Shown: positions 8,340 to 17,087 of the stretch, in pieces
How the letters are laid out: every line of letters starts with the position of its first letter
Numbering within the stretch: position 1 is the first letter of the stretch
Assembly: GCF_039542225.1 (NCBI RefSeq)
Contig: NZ_BAABHS010000001.1
Span: forward strand, 496,001-560,000
From: Yinghuangia aomiensis
GTDB taxonomy: Bacteria > Actinomycetota > Actinomycetes > Streptomycetales > Streptomycetaceae
DNA: 64,000 bases
Direction of reading: 5' to 3'
Notes under the pieces: generated by a model
The model's database searches: none
Seen by the model: the letters and a program-made list of their open reading frames with translations, nothing else
What the model was told of the DNA's origin: nothing
Program-made: the position numbers and the translations under genes

Positions 8340-9878
8340 CTAGCCTCCGGTGGGCGGTGCCGTGGCCGGGCCTGCGGGCGCGCCGGAACGCGGGGTTCCT
8401 GCGCTGCCGGTGCGGGTGCCGGCGACGGCAGGGGCAACGGGCCCGCCTGCCGGAGCGGCGGTTGCCAGGTTGGCGGTTGCGGGGATGTTGCGCGGCGGCG
8501 GTGCCGCAGCGGCGGGGGTGGCGCCTCCGGCCGGAGGAGGCGTGGTCCCGGCGAGGGTGCTCGGTGCGGTGGTGAGCGTGCCGCCGCCTGGGGCGTTGTC
8601 TGGGCCGGTGGGGGAGGTGGCTGCCCCCGGTGGGGTGGCGGTGTCGTGTCCGGAGGTGTCCGGCTTCTCCCATGCGGCGTCGGTGGTGCCGGCGCCCGCG
8701 GCGGCGAGTTTCGAGACAGCGTCGGTCGCGAACGTGGCCGTCTTCGGGCCGGACTCGGCAGAGCCGTCAGCCGCGTCGGCTTCCTTGCCCCCGCTGGTTC
8801 CACCGCTGCTTCGGCCGCTGTCGGCGGCGGGCGGTGGGCCGAACGGGGCGCGTCCTGCGGGGATGCCGTTGGCGATGCCGTTCGAGGCGCCGGGGACTGC
8901 GGCGCCTCCGGCCGGCCGCGCCATCATGGCCTTGGCCTTGCCTGCGGTCTTCTTGGCGGCGCCGTAGGCCGTGGCGGCGCCCGCGCCGGCCGAGGTGGTC
9001 AGGTCCGCGCCGTTGGCGGATTCGTCGGCCCAGTGTACGAATTTGAAGGTGATGAGCGGGCACATCAGGACCAGGCACATCACGACGACTCCGGCCAGCG
9101 CGTCGGACAGCGCGGACAGCCCGTCGCTGGTGTTGCTCTGGCCCATGGCTGCGACACCGAGTGCGAACACGATCGTCATCAACAGCTTGGAGACGACGAG
9201 GGTGGCGGTGGCCTCGACCCAGCCGCGGCGCCAGCGCCGTGCGGCTTCCCAGCCGCCGCCCGCTCCCGCGAAGACCGCGAGCGTCACCAGGATCAAGATG
9301 GCGACCTTGCGGAAGACCATCACGCCCCAGTAGATGAACATGCAGATCGCCAAGACGAGGGCGACGAGGGCGGGCACGGCCCAGCCGAGCGGGAACATCG
9401 CTCCGAATGCGGAGACTTGGACGATGCGGCGGACCGCGGCTTCGATGTTGGTGCCGCTCGCGGCGAACACCCCGGCGGACAACGCGTCGACGACGGTCAG
9501 CGCGACCGAGGTGAACGCGATGGCGCCGAACTGGAACATGACACCGACGACGGTCCCGGCCACGGCTTGTGACAGCGCCTGCTCGTCGCGTCTGATTGCG
9601 GCACGTGTCAGCTGGGCGCAGAACGTCGCGACGATCAGGATCAGGCCGATGGGCAGGAGGAGTTCGTAGTTGCTGCGGAACCACGAGGCGTTCAGGTCGA
9701 CGGCCGTGGTCGTGTCGACGGCGCGGGCGGCCAGGTCGGCGGACGAAGCAGCGAGTTCGCCCATCGACTTGGCGATCCACGCGCCGATGCCGTCGGTGAT
9801 GGCCTGGCCGGTCGCCTCCACGACCCCGCCGACGACGCCGCAAACTTTGTCGACGAGGGGTACATCACACACCCCCAT
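8340..9878 (-). CDS. VirB6/TrbL-like polytopic conjugation protein
   Basis: A 512-residue inner-membrane protein likely forming the channel core of the type IV secretion system. Its start follows a strong GGAGG. Six or so hydrophobic segments lie between residues 60 and 290 (LLLPIGLILIVATFCAQL, VGVMFQFGAIAFTSVAL, VPALVALVLAICMFIYWG, VAILILVTLAVFAGAG, LLMTIVFALGVAAMG, VVVMCLVLMCPLITFKFV). From about residue 310 it has a long Gly/Ala/Pro/Thr tail typical of actinobacterial TrbL-like proteins. An amphipathic N-terminus precedes the membrane domain. The neighbours are a VirB8-like protein upstream and the SCO6880-type protein downstream. Confidence 0.9.
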   Translation of the reverse strand: MGVCDVPLVDKVCGVVGGVVEATGQAITDGIGAWIAKSMGELAASSADLAARAVDTTTAVDLNASWFRSNYELLLPIGLILIVATFCAQLTRAAIRRDEQALSQAVAGTVVGVMFQFGAIAFTSVALTVVDALSAGVFAASGTNIEAAVRRIVQVSAFGAMFPLGWAVPALVALVLAICMFIYWGVMVFRKVAILILVTLAVFAGAGGGWEAARRWRRGWVEATATLVVSKLLMTIVFALGVAAMGQSNTSDGLSALSDALAGVVVMCLVLMCPLITFKFVHWADESANGADLTTSAGAGAATAYGAAKKTAGKAKAMMARPAGGAAVPGASNGIANGIPAGRAPFGPPPAADSGRSSGGTSGGKEADAADGSAESGPKTATFATDAVSKLAAAGAGTTDAAWEKPDTSGHDTATPPGAATSPTGPDNAPGGGTLTTAPSTLAGTTPPPAGGATPAAAAPPPRNIPATANLATAAPAGGPVAPAVAGTRTGSAGTPRSGAPAGPATAPPTGG

Positions 9879-9983
9879 AAGAGAGGTACCTCCAAGACAC
9901 GAGTGCGGGCGCTGGAACGACCGCGCGGGACAAAAGGGGTTCGGCGAGCCGTGGGCGCCGAAGCAGAGCGGAACGCACGGGCG

Positions 9984-10688
9984 TCACGGTGCGATGCCGG
10001 GCGTCACGCCGACGAGGGCGCAGTCGCGGTCCGGTCGGCACTGGACGGCGAGGGTGACCGCGCGGGACTCCGCGCCGGATCCTGCGGTGCCGGGGCCGGT
10101 GCCGTTCCAGCGGATGGTCTGCTTGCCGGTGACCGTGACCGCGTAGGCGTACGCGGTGGCGATGCGGTCGGGGTTCGCGTTGAGTGCGGCGGTGAACGAG
10201 GCAGGGATGTGTGCCTCGGTGACCGTCGCGGTGGCGTACTGGCCACCGTCGCGCATCCGCGACCACAAGACCGGGTCGGGGATCTGCGCGGTGACGCTCG
10301 CCGGGTCGGCGTACGCGGCCTCGCTGGTGAGCCAGCCCAGCAGCGCGGATAGGTGACCGGACTGGGTGCCGATGCGGGTGTCGTAGGACCACAACTGCTC
10401 GGCGAACGCCTTGGCGTAGACAAGCGCGTCGCGGGTCTTCGGTGGCCCGGCATGGCCGGGAGCGCTCGGATCGGTGGCGGTGCTGTGCGGTGTCGGCATA
10501 GCGGGGGCAGCCGTGCTGGTGGTGTCGTCGGGGCGGGCGAGCCAGGTGACGACGACGGCAAGGATGGTGAGCAAGGCGAGCGTGCCAGCCCCGATCGCGA
10601 GCCGGACGCGGTTCGCGGGACCGCGCTCGGGTGGCCGGACGGCGGCTTCCAGGCGGGCGTGCAGACCGCGGCGGCGGGTACGGGCCAT
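9984..10688 (-). CDS. VirB8/TcpC-like conjugation protein
   Basis: A 234-residue bitopic protein. A basic N-terminus (MARTRRRGLHARL) leads to one transmembrane helix (AIGAGTLALLTILAVVVTW, about residues 30-50), then a Pro/Thr linker and an extracytoplasmic domain of about 150 residues. That domain (VYAKAFAEQLWSYDTRIG, YATATVTEAHIPASFTAAL, YAYAVTVTGKQTIRWNG) has the strand pattern of NTF2-like VirB8/TcpC domains. TcpC-type proteins anchor the secretion channel. The ATG overlaps the pilin gene stop (TGATG), so the two are coupled. Confidence 0.82.
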   Translation of the reverse strand: MARTRRRGLHARLEAAVRPPERGPANRVRLAIGAGTLALLTILAVVVTWLARPDDTTSTAAPAMPTPHSTATDPSAPGHAGPPKTRDALVYAKAFAEQLWSYDTRIGTQSGHLSALLGWLTSEAAYADPASVTAQIPDPVLWSRMRDGGQYATATVTEAHIPASFTAALNANPDRIATAYAYAVTVTGKQTIRWNGTGPGTAGSGAESRAVTLAVQCRPDRDCALVGVTPGIAP

Positions 10689-11032
10689 CAGGAGATCCGG
10701 GTGCCCATGGCGGAGAAGAAGCTGACGATTCCATTGGCGCCGCCGAGGAGCAGGGCCGCGCCGGCGGAGATCATGACGCCCTTCTTGCCGTTGGCTTCGG
10801 CCTGGTGGTTGCCGGAGTGGGAGCCCCAGGCCCACATCACGCCGGCGACGGCCAGCGCGGCTACGACCGCGATGATGCCGAACAGGTTGATGCTGTTGAC
10901 GACGTCCTTGAGGACGGCAAGCCCGGGGAGGCCGCCTTCCTTCGGGGTGACGCCGGGGTCGAACGCGAGGACCTGGCCGTCGCGGGAGTTGAACAGGGGG
11001 GGTGTGAGGAGCTGGGGCGGGACAGACAGCAA
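10688..11032 (-). CDS. VirB2-like pilin / DUF6112-type membrane protein
   Basis: A protein of about 114 residues with two hydrophobic stretches: LFGIIAVVAALAVAGVMWAW, and SAGAALLLGGANGIVSFFSA near the C-terminus. They are separated by a short polar loop (GSHSGNHQAEANGKKG). That size and layout match VirB2/TrbC-like pilins and the DUF6112 proteins found in Streptomyces conjugation clusters. A TTG start (or CTG three bases on) is chosen because CCGGAGACCCG supplies a ribosome site and no ATG or GTG fits. It lies directly upstream of the VirB8-like gene. Confidence 0.8.
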   Translation of the reverse strand: MLSVPPQLLTPPLFNSRDGQVLAFDPGVTPKEGGLPGLAVLKDVVNSINLFGIIAVVAALAVAGVMWAWGSHSGNHQAEANGKKGVMISAGAALLLGGANGIVSFFSAMGTRIS

Positions 11033-11145
11033 CGGGTCTCCGGAACGGGAAGGACGAACAGAACGGATACGGCGGGGTGGGTGAGGGCATGCCTGGATGA
11101 GCGCCGGGCGGCGCGAGATGGGGGTGTTGCGGGGCCGGCCGCAGG

Positions 11146-12345
11146 TCAGGGGACGATGCGGCGGGAGGCGATGATCTCGTTCTTCCAGTCGGCGATGGTG
11201 GCGATGCGCACCACGTCGCCGGTCTTGGGCGCGTTGACGATCAGGCCGGAGCCGATGACCATGCCGACGTGCTCGGGCCCCTGGCTGCCGGGGCGGGTGA
11301 ACACCAGGTCGCCGGGCTTGAGTTGGTCCACGGTGACGGCGGTGCCTTCGGTGACCTGGGTGTAGGTGGTGCGGGTCAGGGTGATGCCTGCGGCGGCGTA
11401 CGCGCGCTGGGTGAGTGAGGAGCAGTCGCAGCGGCCCATCGGGTCCGGGCCGCGGGGATCGGTGCAAGTACCGCCCCACTGGTACGGGGTGCCGAGCTGC
11501 CCGAGAGCCCAGCGGATCGCCGTGCGGACCTGCACGGGCGCGTCCGCGGGGATGGTGTAGCCGTCGGGCAGTGCGCCAGCAGGGATCTCGCCGAAGCCCG
11601 AGCCGTCGCCGCCGGGGCCGGACGTGCAGCCCGCCAGTCCGGCGCGGACGATCGTGGACGGCGCCGGCGCGGACGGTGCGGGGCTCGCCGTGGCCCCGGG
11701 CGGGGCGGTGGGTGAAGCGGGATCCGTCGACGGCGCACTGGCCGAAGGCGGGGGTGTGCTGGGGGCGGACGCCTGGGCGATGGCCTGTTGGAGCGCGGTG
11801 GCCAGAGGAACCCACTTGTCGTAGGCGTCGGGATACCCCGACTGCTGTACGGCCTGGGCGGCCTGGCCGATCCGCAGGCTCTCCCACCCGGTCAGCGAGA
11901 TCAGCCTCCGGTAGAAGGACGTGGACGCGAAGACCGGGTCCTGGATTTGCGCGGGAGTTCCCCAGCCTTGGCTGGGGCGCTGCTGGAAAAGGCCGAGGGA
12001 ATCACGGTCCCCGTGGGCGAGATTCCGCAGCCCGGATTCCTGCAATGCGGCTGCCAGCGCGACGGTCTGGCCGCGTGCGGGGATCTTCAGGGCGTCACCG
12101 GTGACGACGATGATTTTGGCGTTGGGGAGTTGCTCGGCGGGATTGTCGAGACCTGCGACAGTGGTGGTGCCGGATTGGCCGGCGAGGATCTGCTGAACCT
12201 TCTGTGCGATCGCGTCGATGTCGGCGGACCCGGCGGGTCGTGCGCACGAGGCGGCGGCGGTCCCGGACAGCGCCAGGATGACCGGCGCAATCAGGATCAC
12301 TGGTGAGCAGGCCGCGCTGACAGCAAGCCAGCGGACCGGCTTCAT
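11146..12345 (-). CDS. Secreted bifunctional lytic transglycosylase-like / NlpC-P60 peptidase
   Basis: A 399-residue peptidoglycan hydrolase with the VirB1 role of opening the wall for the conjugation channel. It has an N-terminal signal-like segment (VSAACSPVILIAPVILAL). Residues 60-180 are a lysozyme-like domain (ALQESGLRNLAHGDRDSLG, LFQQRPSQGWGTPAQI). A Pro/Ser/Ala linker follows, then a C-terminal NlpC/P60 domain with catalytic Cys in RCDCSSLTQRAYAAAG and His in GPEHVGMVIGSG. It is the promoter-proximal gene of the leftward conjugation operon. Confidence 0.92.
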   Translation of the reverse strand: MKPVRWLAVSAACSPVILIAPVILALSGTAAASCARPAGSADIDAIAQKVQQILAGQSGTTTVAGLDNPAEQLPNAKIIVVTGDALKIPARGQTVALAAALQESGLRNLAHGDRDSLGLFQQRPSQGWGTPAQIQDPVFASTSFYRRLISLTGWESLRIGQAAQAVQQSGYPDAYDKWVPLATALQQAIAQASAPSTPPPSASAPSTDPASPTAPPGATASPAPSAPAPSTIVRAGLAGCTSGPGGDGSGFGEIPAGALPDGYTIPADAPVQVRTAIRWALGQLGTPYQWGGTCTDPRGPDPMGRCDCSSLTQRAYAAAGITLTRTTYTQVTEGTAVTVDQLKPGDLVFTRPGSQGPEHVGMVIGSGLIVNAPKTGDVVRIATIADWKNEIIASRRIVP

Positions 12346-12732
12346 CGCAGGTAAACGTAGCGGGCGCCCGGGGCGGGCGGTGTCGGGGTGCGGCCTGCGG
12401 TGCCGTGCGGGGTGGGGCGGTGCGTGAGCAGGACAGTAACTCCAGTGCGTAGGCGGGGGGACAGCGGCCCGCCGTGCCGGGGCACGACGGGCCGGACGCC
12501 GCTCAACCACCGAGGAGAAAGCCCCGTTTCGGCGTTGGAGCAGCGACGACGGGAAGAAGTTCGCAGATCCGCGGTGCCGATTCCACCATTTCGTGAACTC
12601 CGGCCGCGGAAAATCTTCTTCGGCCCGGAGTTCACGAAATGGTGGAATCGGCACCAGGGTTCCCCTACCGTCCGGCATCTCCCGCGCCTTTCCGCACGGG
12701 ACCGTCCATGCCCGCGACCGAGAGAACTGCCC
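12346..12732. other. Divergent intergenic region with giant palindrome
   Basis: This gap separates the leftward conjugation operon from the rightward methyltransferase gene. Apart from the inverted repeat listed separately I see no gene in it. It probably holds promoters for both directions, but high GC hides clear -10/-35 boxes. Confidence 0.6.
12573..12655. repeat. 31-bp perfect inverted repeat with 21-base spacer
   Basis: Two arms of 31 bases are exact reverse complements. The left arm starts GGTGCCGATTCCACC and the right arm ends GGTGGAATCGGCACC. The spacer includes GGAAAATCTTC. The inner part of the arms (TTCGTGAACTCCGG) is AT-richer than the surroundings. Its place between divergent operons suggests an operator, a transfer or replication origin element, or a structured terminator serving both strands. 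Confidence 0.85.
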
Positions 12733-13461
12733 ATGATCTATGCCGTGCACCACGGTGACGCCCTCGCGATGCTGCCCGGGATACCGAACGCGTCCGTCGA
12801 CGCCGTGGTCACCGACCCCCCGTACAACTCCGGGGGCCGAACATCCGCGGAGCGGACCGGCCGCACCGCCCGCGCCAAGTACACCAGCGAGACATCCGGC
12901 CTCCCGGACTTCGGCGACGAGAACAAAGACCAGCGCAGCTACACCCGCTGGATGGCCGAAGTCCTGCGCGAGGCCCACCGCGTCACCAAGCCCGGCGGTA
13001 TGGCGGCGGTCTTCATCGACTGGCGCCAGCTCCCGTCGATGACCGACGCGTTGCAGATGGCCGGGTGGACGTGGCGCGGCATTGCCGCCTGGCACAAGCC
13101 CGCCTGCCGCCCGCAGAAGGGACGCCTCAAGCAGTCCTGCGAGTTCGTCGTGTGGGGCTCGAAGGGCCCCGTTGACGCCGACCGCAACCCGGTCTACCTG
13201 CCCGGGCTGTTCGTCGGTTCGCAGCCGCGCGGCACCGAGCGGCGCCACATCACCCAGAAGCCCGTCGAGGTGATGCGCGAACTCGTCCAGCTGTGCCCGC
13301 CCGGCGGAACCATCCTCGACCCGTTCGCCGGATCCGGATCCACCGGCGTCGCCGCGCTGATCGAAGGCCGCCGCTTCGTCGGCATCGAGGCCAGCGCCGA
13401 GTACGCGGCCATCGCCGAGGAACGCCTCCGCGAAGCCGCCCAGTACGAACTCGCCGTCTGA
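12733..13461 (+). CDS. Site-specific DNA methyltransferase (beta class, N4/N6)
   Basis: A 242-residue DNA methyltransferase that would move a methyl group from SAM to an adenine N6 or cytosine N4. The catalytic motif IV, TDPPYNSGG, is near residue 35. The SAM-binding motif I, LDPFAGSGST, is near the C-terminus, followed by FVGIEASAEYAAIAEERL. The order IV then I marks the beta class. No restriction endonuclease is adjacent, so it is likely an orphan that protects or marks the element. The ATG follows ACCGAGAGAAC. Longer in-frame extensions run into the palindrome and are unlikely. Confidence 0.93.
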   Translation: MIYAVHHGDALAMLPGIPNASVDAVVTDPPYNSGGRTSAERTGRTARAKYTSETSGLPDFGDENKDQRSYTRWMAEVLREAHRVTKPGGMAAVFIDWRQLPSMTDALQMAGWTWRGIAAWHKPACRPQKGRLKQSCEFVVWGSKGPVDADRNPVYLPGLFVGSQPRGTERRHITQKPVEVMRELVQLCPPGGTILDPFAGSGSTGVAALIEGRRFVGIEASAEYAAIAEERLREAAQYELAV

Positions 13462-13513
13462 CCCCGCTGATCCATCCCGCGCCCGGCGCCCGCCGCCGTG
13501 CGCGTGTCCCGCC

Positions 13514-14269
13514 ATGCCCGTCGCCCCCGGCCCTGCTCGGGCCGGGGGCCCGACCCGCCAGGACTCCGCCATCACCACCCCCGCCCTCCCCGACGACGAA
13601 CCCCCGTCGCAGGAAGAAGCCTTCGCAGGAATACCAGCCGATGCCGGTGTCACCGCCGACCGGCGGTGGGCGGCCCTGCCGCAGCGCCGGCGGCGCACCG
13701 CCGACCCGTTCGCCGACGAGGAACCCCTTCCCGACGACCCCGCGGAACTTCAGGCCATGGTCCGGTCCCTGCTCGGACTGACCCGGACCCAGGAGATGCT
13801 GCTCCACCAGACACCGCCCCCGCCCACTTACCCGGGCGACAGCTTCGGCCCGCCCGGCACCGACGTCGCCGACGTGCGCGGCGGATGGGCACCGTTCATC
13901 CTCACCCTCGACGGCGACGCCTACACTGCCGAACTCGGGCGGCTGGTCGGGTGGGTCGACAACTTCCTGCGGCCGACGTTCGCCCGCGAGGTCACCGCCA
14001 CGCGCCCCTGGTGCTTGTACTGGCCTGAGCACCCCGAAGCGGTTGCGCGCCTGCACGCGTTGTGGCTCGCTTACGGCCAGCACCTGGACGAGGAGGCCGG
14101 TCCGGCCGGGATGGCGGTCTGGATCCGCGACATCCTTGACCACGCCGTCTTGCAACTCCGAGCGCCCGATGGACCTTTCGCCGCCTGCGCGACCCGGGCA
14201 GGCAGCGACGCCCACCGCCTCCTCCCACCGCCGGAACCGACACTCTGGGCCGCCCCCGAGGCCGCATGA
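13514..14269 (+). CDS. DUF4913 domain protein
   Basis: A 251-residue protein. After a disordered Pro/Ala-rich N-terminus it has a DUF4913-type region from about residue 125: GWAPFILTLDGDAYTAELG, LVGWVDNFLRPTF, RPWCLYWPEHPEAVARLHAL, then GMAVWIRDILDHAVLQLR and FAAC. DUF4913 proteins are frequent on actinobacterial plasmids and ICEs; their function is unknown. The gene overlaps the next one by four bases (ATGA). Confidence 0.85.
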   Translation: MPVAPGPARAGGPTRQDSAITTPALPDDEPPSQEEAFAGIPADAGVTADRRWAALPQRRRRTADPFADEEPLPDDPAELQAMVRSLLGLTRTQEMLLHQTPPPPTYPGDSFGPPGTDVADVRGGWAPFILTLDGDAYTAELGRLVGWVDNFLRPTFAREVTATRPWCLYWPEHPEAVARLHALWLAYGQHLDEEAGPAGMAVWIRDILDHAVLQLRAPDGPFAACATRAGSDAHRLLPPPEPTLWAAPEAA

Positions 14270-14760
14270 CCCGCGTCGGCGGCGTGCGGCACTTCGGCTT
14301 CGACCTGCTTCCCGAAGCCGTCACGGACATGGACTCCGTCCCGCGAGAGGTCCGTGCCGAGGCCATGGACGTGCTGTACGAGGTAGCCCGAGGCCGCGTC
14401 CGCGGCCGCCCCTTGGAAGGACACCGGGGCCAGGAGGAACTGAACGGCTGTCGCCGCCTGTACCTCGGCGACGCGGACTGGCGTCTGGTCTACGTCGAGA
14501 CACCGCGCCGCAGCGGTGATCTCGGCGCACGCGGAGTCCTCGTGGTCGCGGTCGGCCCCCGCGCCCGCGGCGACGTCTACACCACCGCCGCCGAACGCCT
14601 GCGCACCTTGCGCGCGGCACAGGCCAACGCACGGATCAACCCCCTTGCCGCCGCCGCCCGGCTCCGCCCTGGCACCGCACCGACCGCCAGCGCCGTCCGA
14701 GCCGTACCCGCGACCGCCGCACCTGCTGCCCACCCGACCCGCACCCGAACACACCGCTAG
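14266..14760 (+). CDS. RelE/ParE-like toxin-fold protein
   Basis: A 164-residue protein whose first 110 residues follow the RelE-superfamily pattern: an N-terminal helix pair (EVRAEAMDVLYEVARGRVRG), a basic strand segment (LNGCRRLYLGDADWRLVYVE), then VLVVAVGPRARGDVYTTAA. RelE-type proteins are mRNA interferases. The Arg residues in RRLYLGDADWR could fill the catalytic role, but this is inference. No clear antitoxin lies beside it, so it may be a repurposed relative. The tail is Ala/Pro/Thr-rich. Confidence 0.7.
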   Translation: MTRVGGVRHFGFDLLPEAVTDMDSVPREVRAEAMDVLYEVARGRVRGRPLEGHRGQEELNGCRRLYLGDADWRLVYVETPRRSGDLGARGVLVVAVGPRARGDVYTTAAERLRTLRAAQANARINPLAAAARLRPGTAPTASAVRAVPATAAPAAHPTRTRTHR

Positions 14761-14768
14761 GAGACCGC

Positions 14769-15199
14769 ATGCACGCCGTATCCCGGCAGCCCGTCACACC
14801 CAAGGAACTCCCCACCGCCCCACTCGCACAAGGGGAGCGCCGCCTGCGGCGGCGCGTGCAAGGGGCCGGTACTCGGCTCGCGGGGGAGCTCCTCGGGTCC
14901 CGCGATCCGATCGCCGAACTGTGCGCTGCCGCCGACGGCTCCACGCCGACCGGGGCGCTCGCTTCGCTGGTGTCCTGGTCGCGGTTCGTGACCTCGACAC
15001 CCACGCCCTCGCCCACGACACCGCCCTCCGCGAGTCCTTCGGTGCTGCCGAGGACGGGCGGGAGCTGGCGGTGCTTGCCGAGCACCGATCCGCCGCCGTC
15101 GCCTGGCTCGCCCGCCTGATCACCGCCTACCGCTCCACCACCGGCACACCGCCGCGCGCCATGGCCCTGGCGCCTGTCCCACGGCCGGCAGTCGCCTGA
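14769..15199 (+). pseudogene. Small helical protein split by a frameshift
   Basis: Two coding-like segments lie in different frames of the same stretch. The first starts at ATG with LAQGERRLRRRVQGAGTRL and IAELCAAADGSTPTGA. The second continues with RFAGVLVAVRDLDTH, RESFGAAEDGRELAVLAEH and AAVAWLARLITAYRST, and ends PVPRPAVA. Joining them near base 14955, at a run of G, gives a continuous helical protein of about 140 residues. This is a real mutation or a homopolymer sequencing error. No family is recognised. Confidence 0.6.
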
Positions 15200-15268
15200 C
15201 GCCCCTACTCCCGCGCACGAGCCCCGTCCGTCAATCCGACGGGCACCACGATCCCCAAAAGGCCTTCC

Positions 15269-16177
15269 ATGCCCGTCTCGAACCGCCTCTCCACCACACC
15301 GACCGCCGCCGCAAATGACACAGTCGTGCGGCACGTCGGGCACGCCCTTGCCCTCCTGGCCCCGCGCTGGCGCACCTGGGTCCTGCAGACTCTCGCCCAG
15401 AACGAACAGGGCATGCCGCGCAAGGAAGTAATCGCTGCGCTGCCCTTCATACCCAGCGGCTCCCAGCATCACGTCCTCACAGGCCTGACCAAGGCCAGCC
15501 TCATCGAGCGCCCCACGAACCCGGAAGGCGGCCGCATCTACCGGCTCACCACCGCCGGACGCAGGGCCCTGCCTATCCACCAGGACATCGCCGACTGGGC
15601 GCGCCGCCACGTCTGCCCCGGCGAAACCCTGCCGCTGGCCGAAGCCGCCGAGATCGGCTTCGTCCAGATCATGGGTGTCAACACCATCGACACCCTCGCC
15701 GCCGTACAGGCCGTGGGCCAGGCCGCCGCCGCCGACCTGACTGGCCTGCGCCCCCACGTCACCCGAGCCGAGCACGCGTCCTACCTCCATGACGCCTACC
15801 ATCTCGGCCTCCTCGATCGCGTCGAACGCGGCCGGTACGAGCTCAGCCCCGCAGCACACGACCTGGAACCCGTCCTGTCCCGGCTTGCCGAGTTCGCAGC
15901 CCACCACCGCACCACCACACCGGCTGCACTGCCGACGCGACCTGTCTCGCGCACCGCCACTGCCGAGGCGCAGGGCGCCGCACCGCGTACCACCGGCTCC
16001 GCCAGGGCTGCCTCGGCCGCAGCGGTTCCCACCCGGGCCACACCGCCGCGGTCCGTCCCTGCCACTGCCGCGAGGGCACCGGGCCCGCGGCAGGCGCCGG
16101 CCGTGCCGCAGGTCGCCTTCTCCCACCCGGTGGGCCCGTTCGGAACCGGCAACGGCCCAGCGCGCGGCCGATGGTGA
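15269..16177 (+). CDS. HxlR-like winged-helix transcriptional regulator
   Basis: A 302-residue DNA-binding protein. Residues 20-110 form a winged helix of HxlR/PadR type: HVGHALALLAPRWRTWVLQT, RKEVIAALPFIPSGSQHHVL, TGLTKASLIERPTNPEGG, RIYRLTTAGRRAL. A second helical half (HVTRAEHASYLHDAYHLGL, LDRVERGRYELSPAAHDLEP) looks like another winged helix. The last 100 residues are disordered and Ala/Pro/Arg-rich. It overlaps the first DUF317 gene by seven bases and probably controls that run of genes. Confidence 0.82.
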   Translation: MPVSNRLSTTPTAAANDTVVRHVGHALALLAPRWRTWVLQTLAQNEQGMPRKEVIAALPFIPSGSQHHVLTGLTKASLIERPTNPEGGRIYRLTTAGRRALPIHQDIADWARRHVCPGETLPLAEAAEIGFVQIMGVNTIDTLAAVQAVGQAAAADLTGLRPHVTRAEHASYLHDAYHLGLLDRVERGRYELSPAAHDLEPVLSRLAEFAAHHRTTTPAALPTRPVSRTATAEAQGAAPRTTGSARAASAAAVPTRATPPRSVPATAARAPGPRQAPAVPQVAFSHPVGPFGTGNGPARGRW

Positions 16178-17049
16178 CCGCGGAGCAACTCGATGCCTAC
16201 GCCCGCGAGGACGAGCTACGGGAACTGCTGGTGTCCCCGCGCTATCTCGCTGGGACCGGTCTCGACCTCGACATGGTCATCCGGCCGCTCGCCGACGCCG
16301 GGTTCGCGCAGCTGCGCGGTCCGGACGGTGAGGTGTTCATGCACAGCCGCTGCCACCGGATCCGCGCTGCGTTCCTCCCCGAAGGCGACGACCTGGGTCT
16401 GTGGCAGGTCGTGGTTGCCGCCGGCAGCATGCCGATGCACCTGCCGCTGTGGAAAGCCGTCTTCGACGATGGCATCCCCGCCGAAGCCGTCGCCGCCTTC
16501 ACCACCGCCCTCGCCGCCGACCTGGCAGCCGAGCACGACGGCCCCGAAGGCAGACCGTTCCTGTACGCCCCGTTCGGCGCCACCCCCGGCTGGTATCCCC
16601 TCGGCGAAGCCGGCTGGCACAGCACCGCCGACACCCACCAGGCCCAGTTCCGCTCACCGGACGGACAAGCCGAACTGGTCTGCAACCGCGGCGCCCTCAC
16701 CTACGCCGGCGAGATGGGCGCAGGCCCGTACGCCTGGGAACTGAACGTCGGCAGCGGGCGCATCGTCGAGACCGCGACGTTCACCTCCGGCACCCCCACC
16801 CACCTGATCGCCGCGTTCACCAGCGCACTGACCAACCCCACGCCCGTGATCCGCAACCGCGCCTCACTCGCCCGCCGCCACCTGGCCCACCTGACCGTCC
16901 GACCGGTTGAGCCTGCCGCCGCGCTTCCCGCACCGCCAAGGCGCGGGCCCGCGGCGGCGGTCGCCCTCCCTCCGGGGCGCTTCCCCACGCCGACCTCAGG
17001 TCCGCCGCTTCCGCCCGCCCCCGCCGCAACCCCGGCTCCGCGCCGCTGA
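16171..17049 (+). CDS. DUF317 protein, two-domain
   Basis: A 292-residue member of the DUF317 family, which is largely confined to Streptomyces and its plasmids. Two copies are visible. The first (LVSPRYLAGTGLDLDM, LADAGFAQLRGPDGEVFMH) runs to about residue 125. The second (PFGATPGWYPLGEAGWHSTA, QAQFRSPDGQAELVCNRG) runs to about residue 230, with AYAWELNV-like and PTHLIAAFTSALTNPTPV signatures. Function is unknown. It is the first of five tandem DUF317 genes. Confidence 0.9.
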   Translation: MVTAEQLDAYAREDELRELLVSPRYLAGTGLDLDMVIRPLADAGFAQLRGPDGEVFMHSRCHRIRAAFLPEGDDLGLWQVVVAAGSMPMHLPLWKAVFDDGIPAEAVAAFTTALAADLAAEHDGPEGRPFLYAPFGATPGWYPLGEAGWHSTADTHQAQFRSPDGQAELVCNRGALTYAGEMGAGPYAWELNVGSGRIVETATFTSGTPTHLIAAFTSALTNPTPVIRNRASLARRHLAHLTVRPVEPAAALPAPPRRGPAAAVALPPGRFPTPTSGPPLPPAPAATPAPRR

Positions 17050-17087
17050 ACCACCCACGCACCACCCGCACGCCGAACGGACCCGAG

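Noticed and set aside
12541..12660. CRISPR-like repeat
   Set aside because: There is one inverted pair only, with no direct repeats or spacers.
11146..13698. An 850-residue leftward protein across the palindrome
   Set aside because: Only the C-terminal 399 residues are coding-like. The remainder is antisense to the DNA methyltransferase and to the inverted repeat.
14266..15199. A complete toxin-antitoxin pair
   Set aside because: The downstream frameshifted protein has no antitoxin-like DNA-binding motif that I can recognise, so pairing is unsupported.
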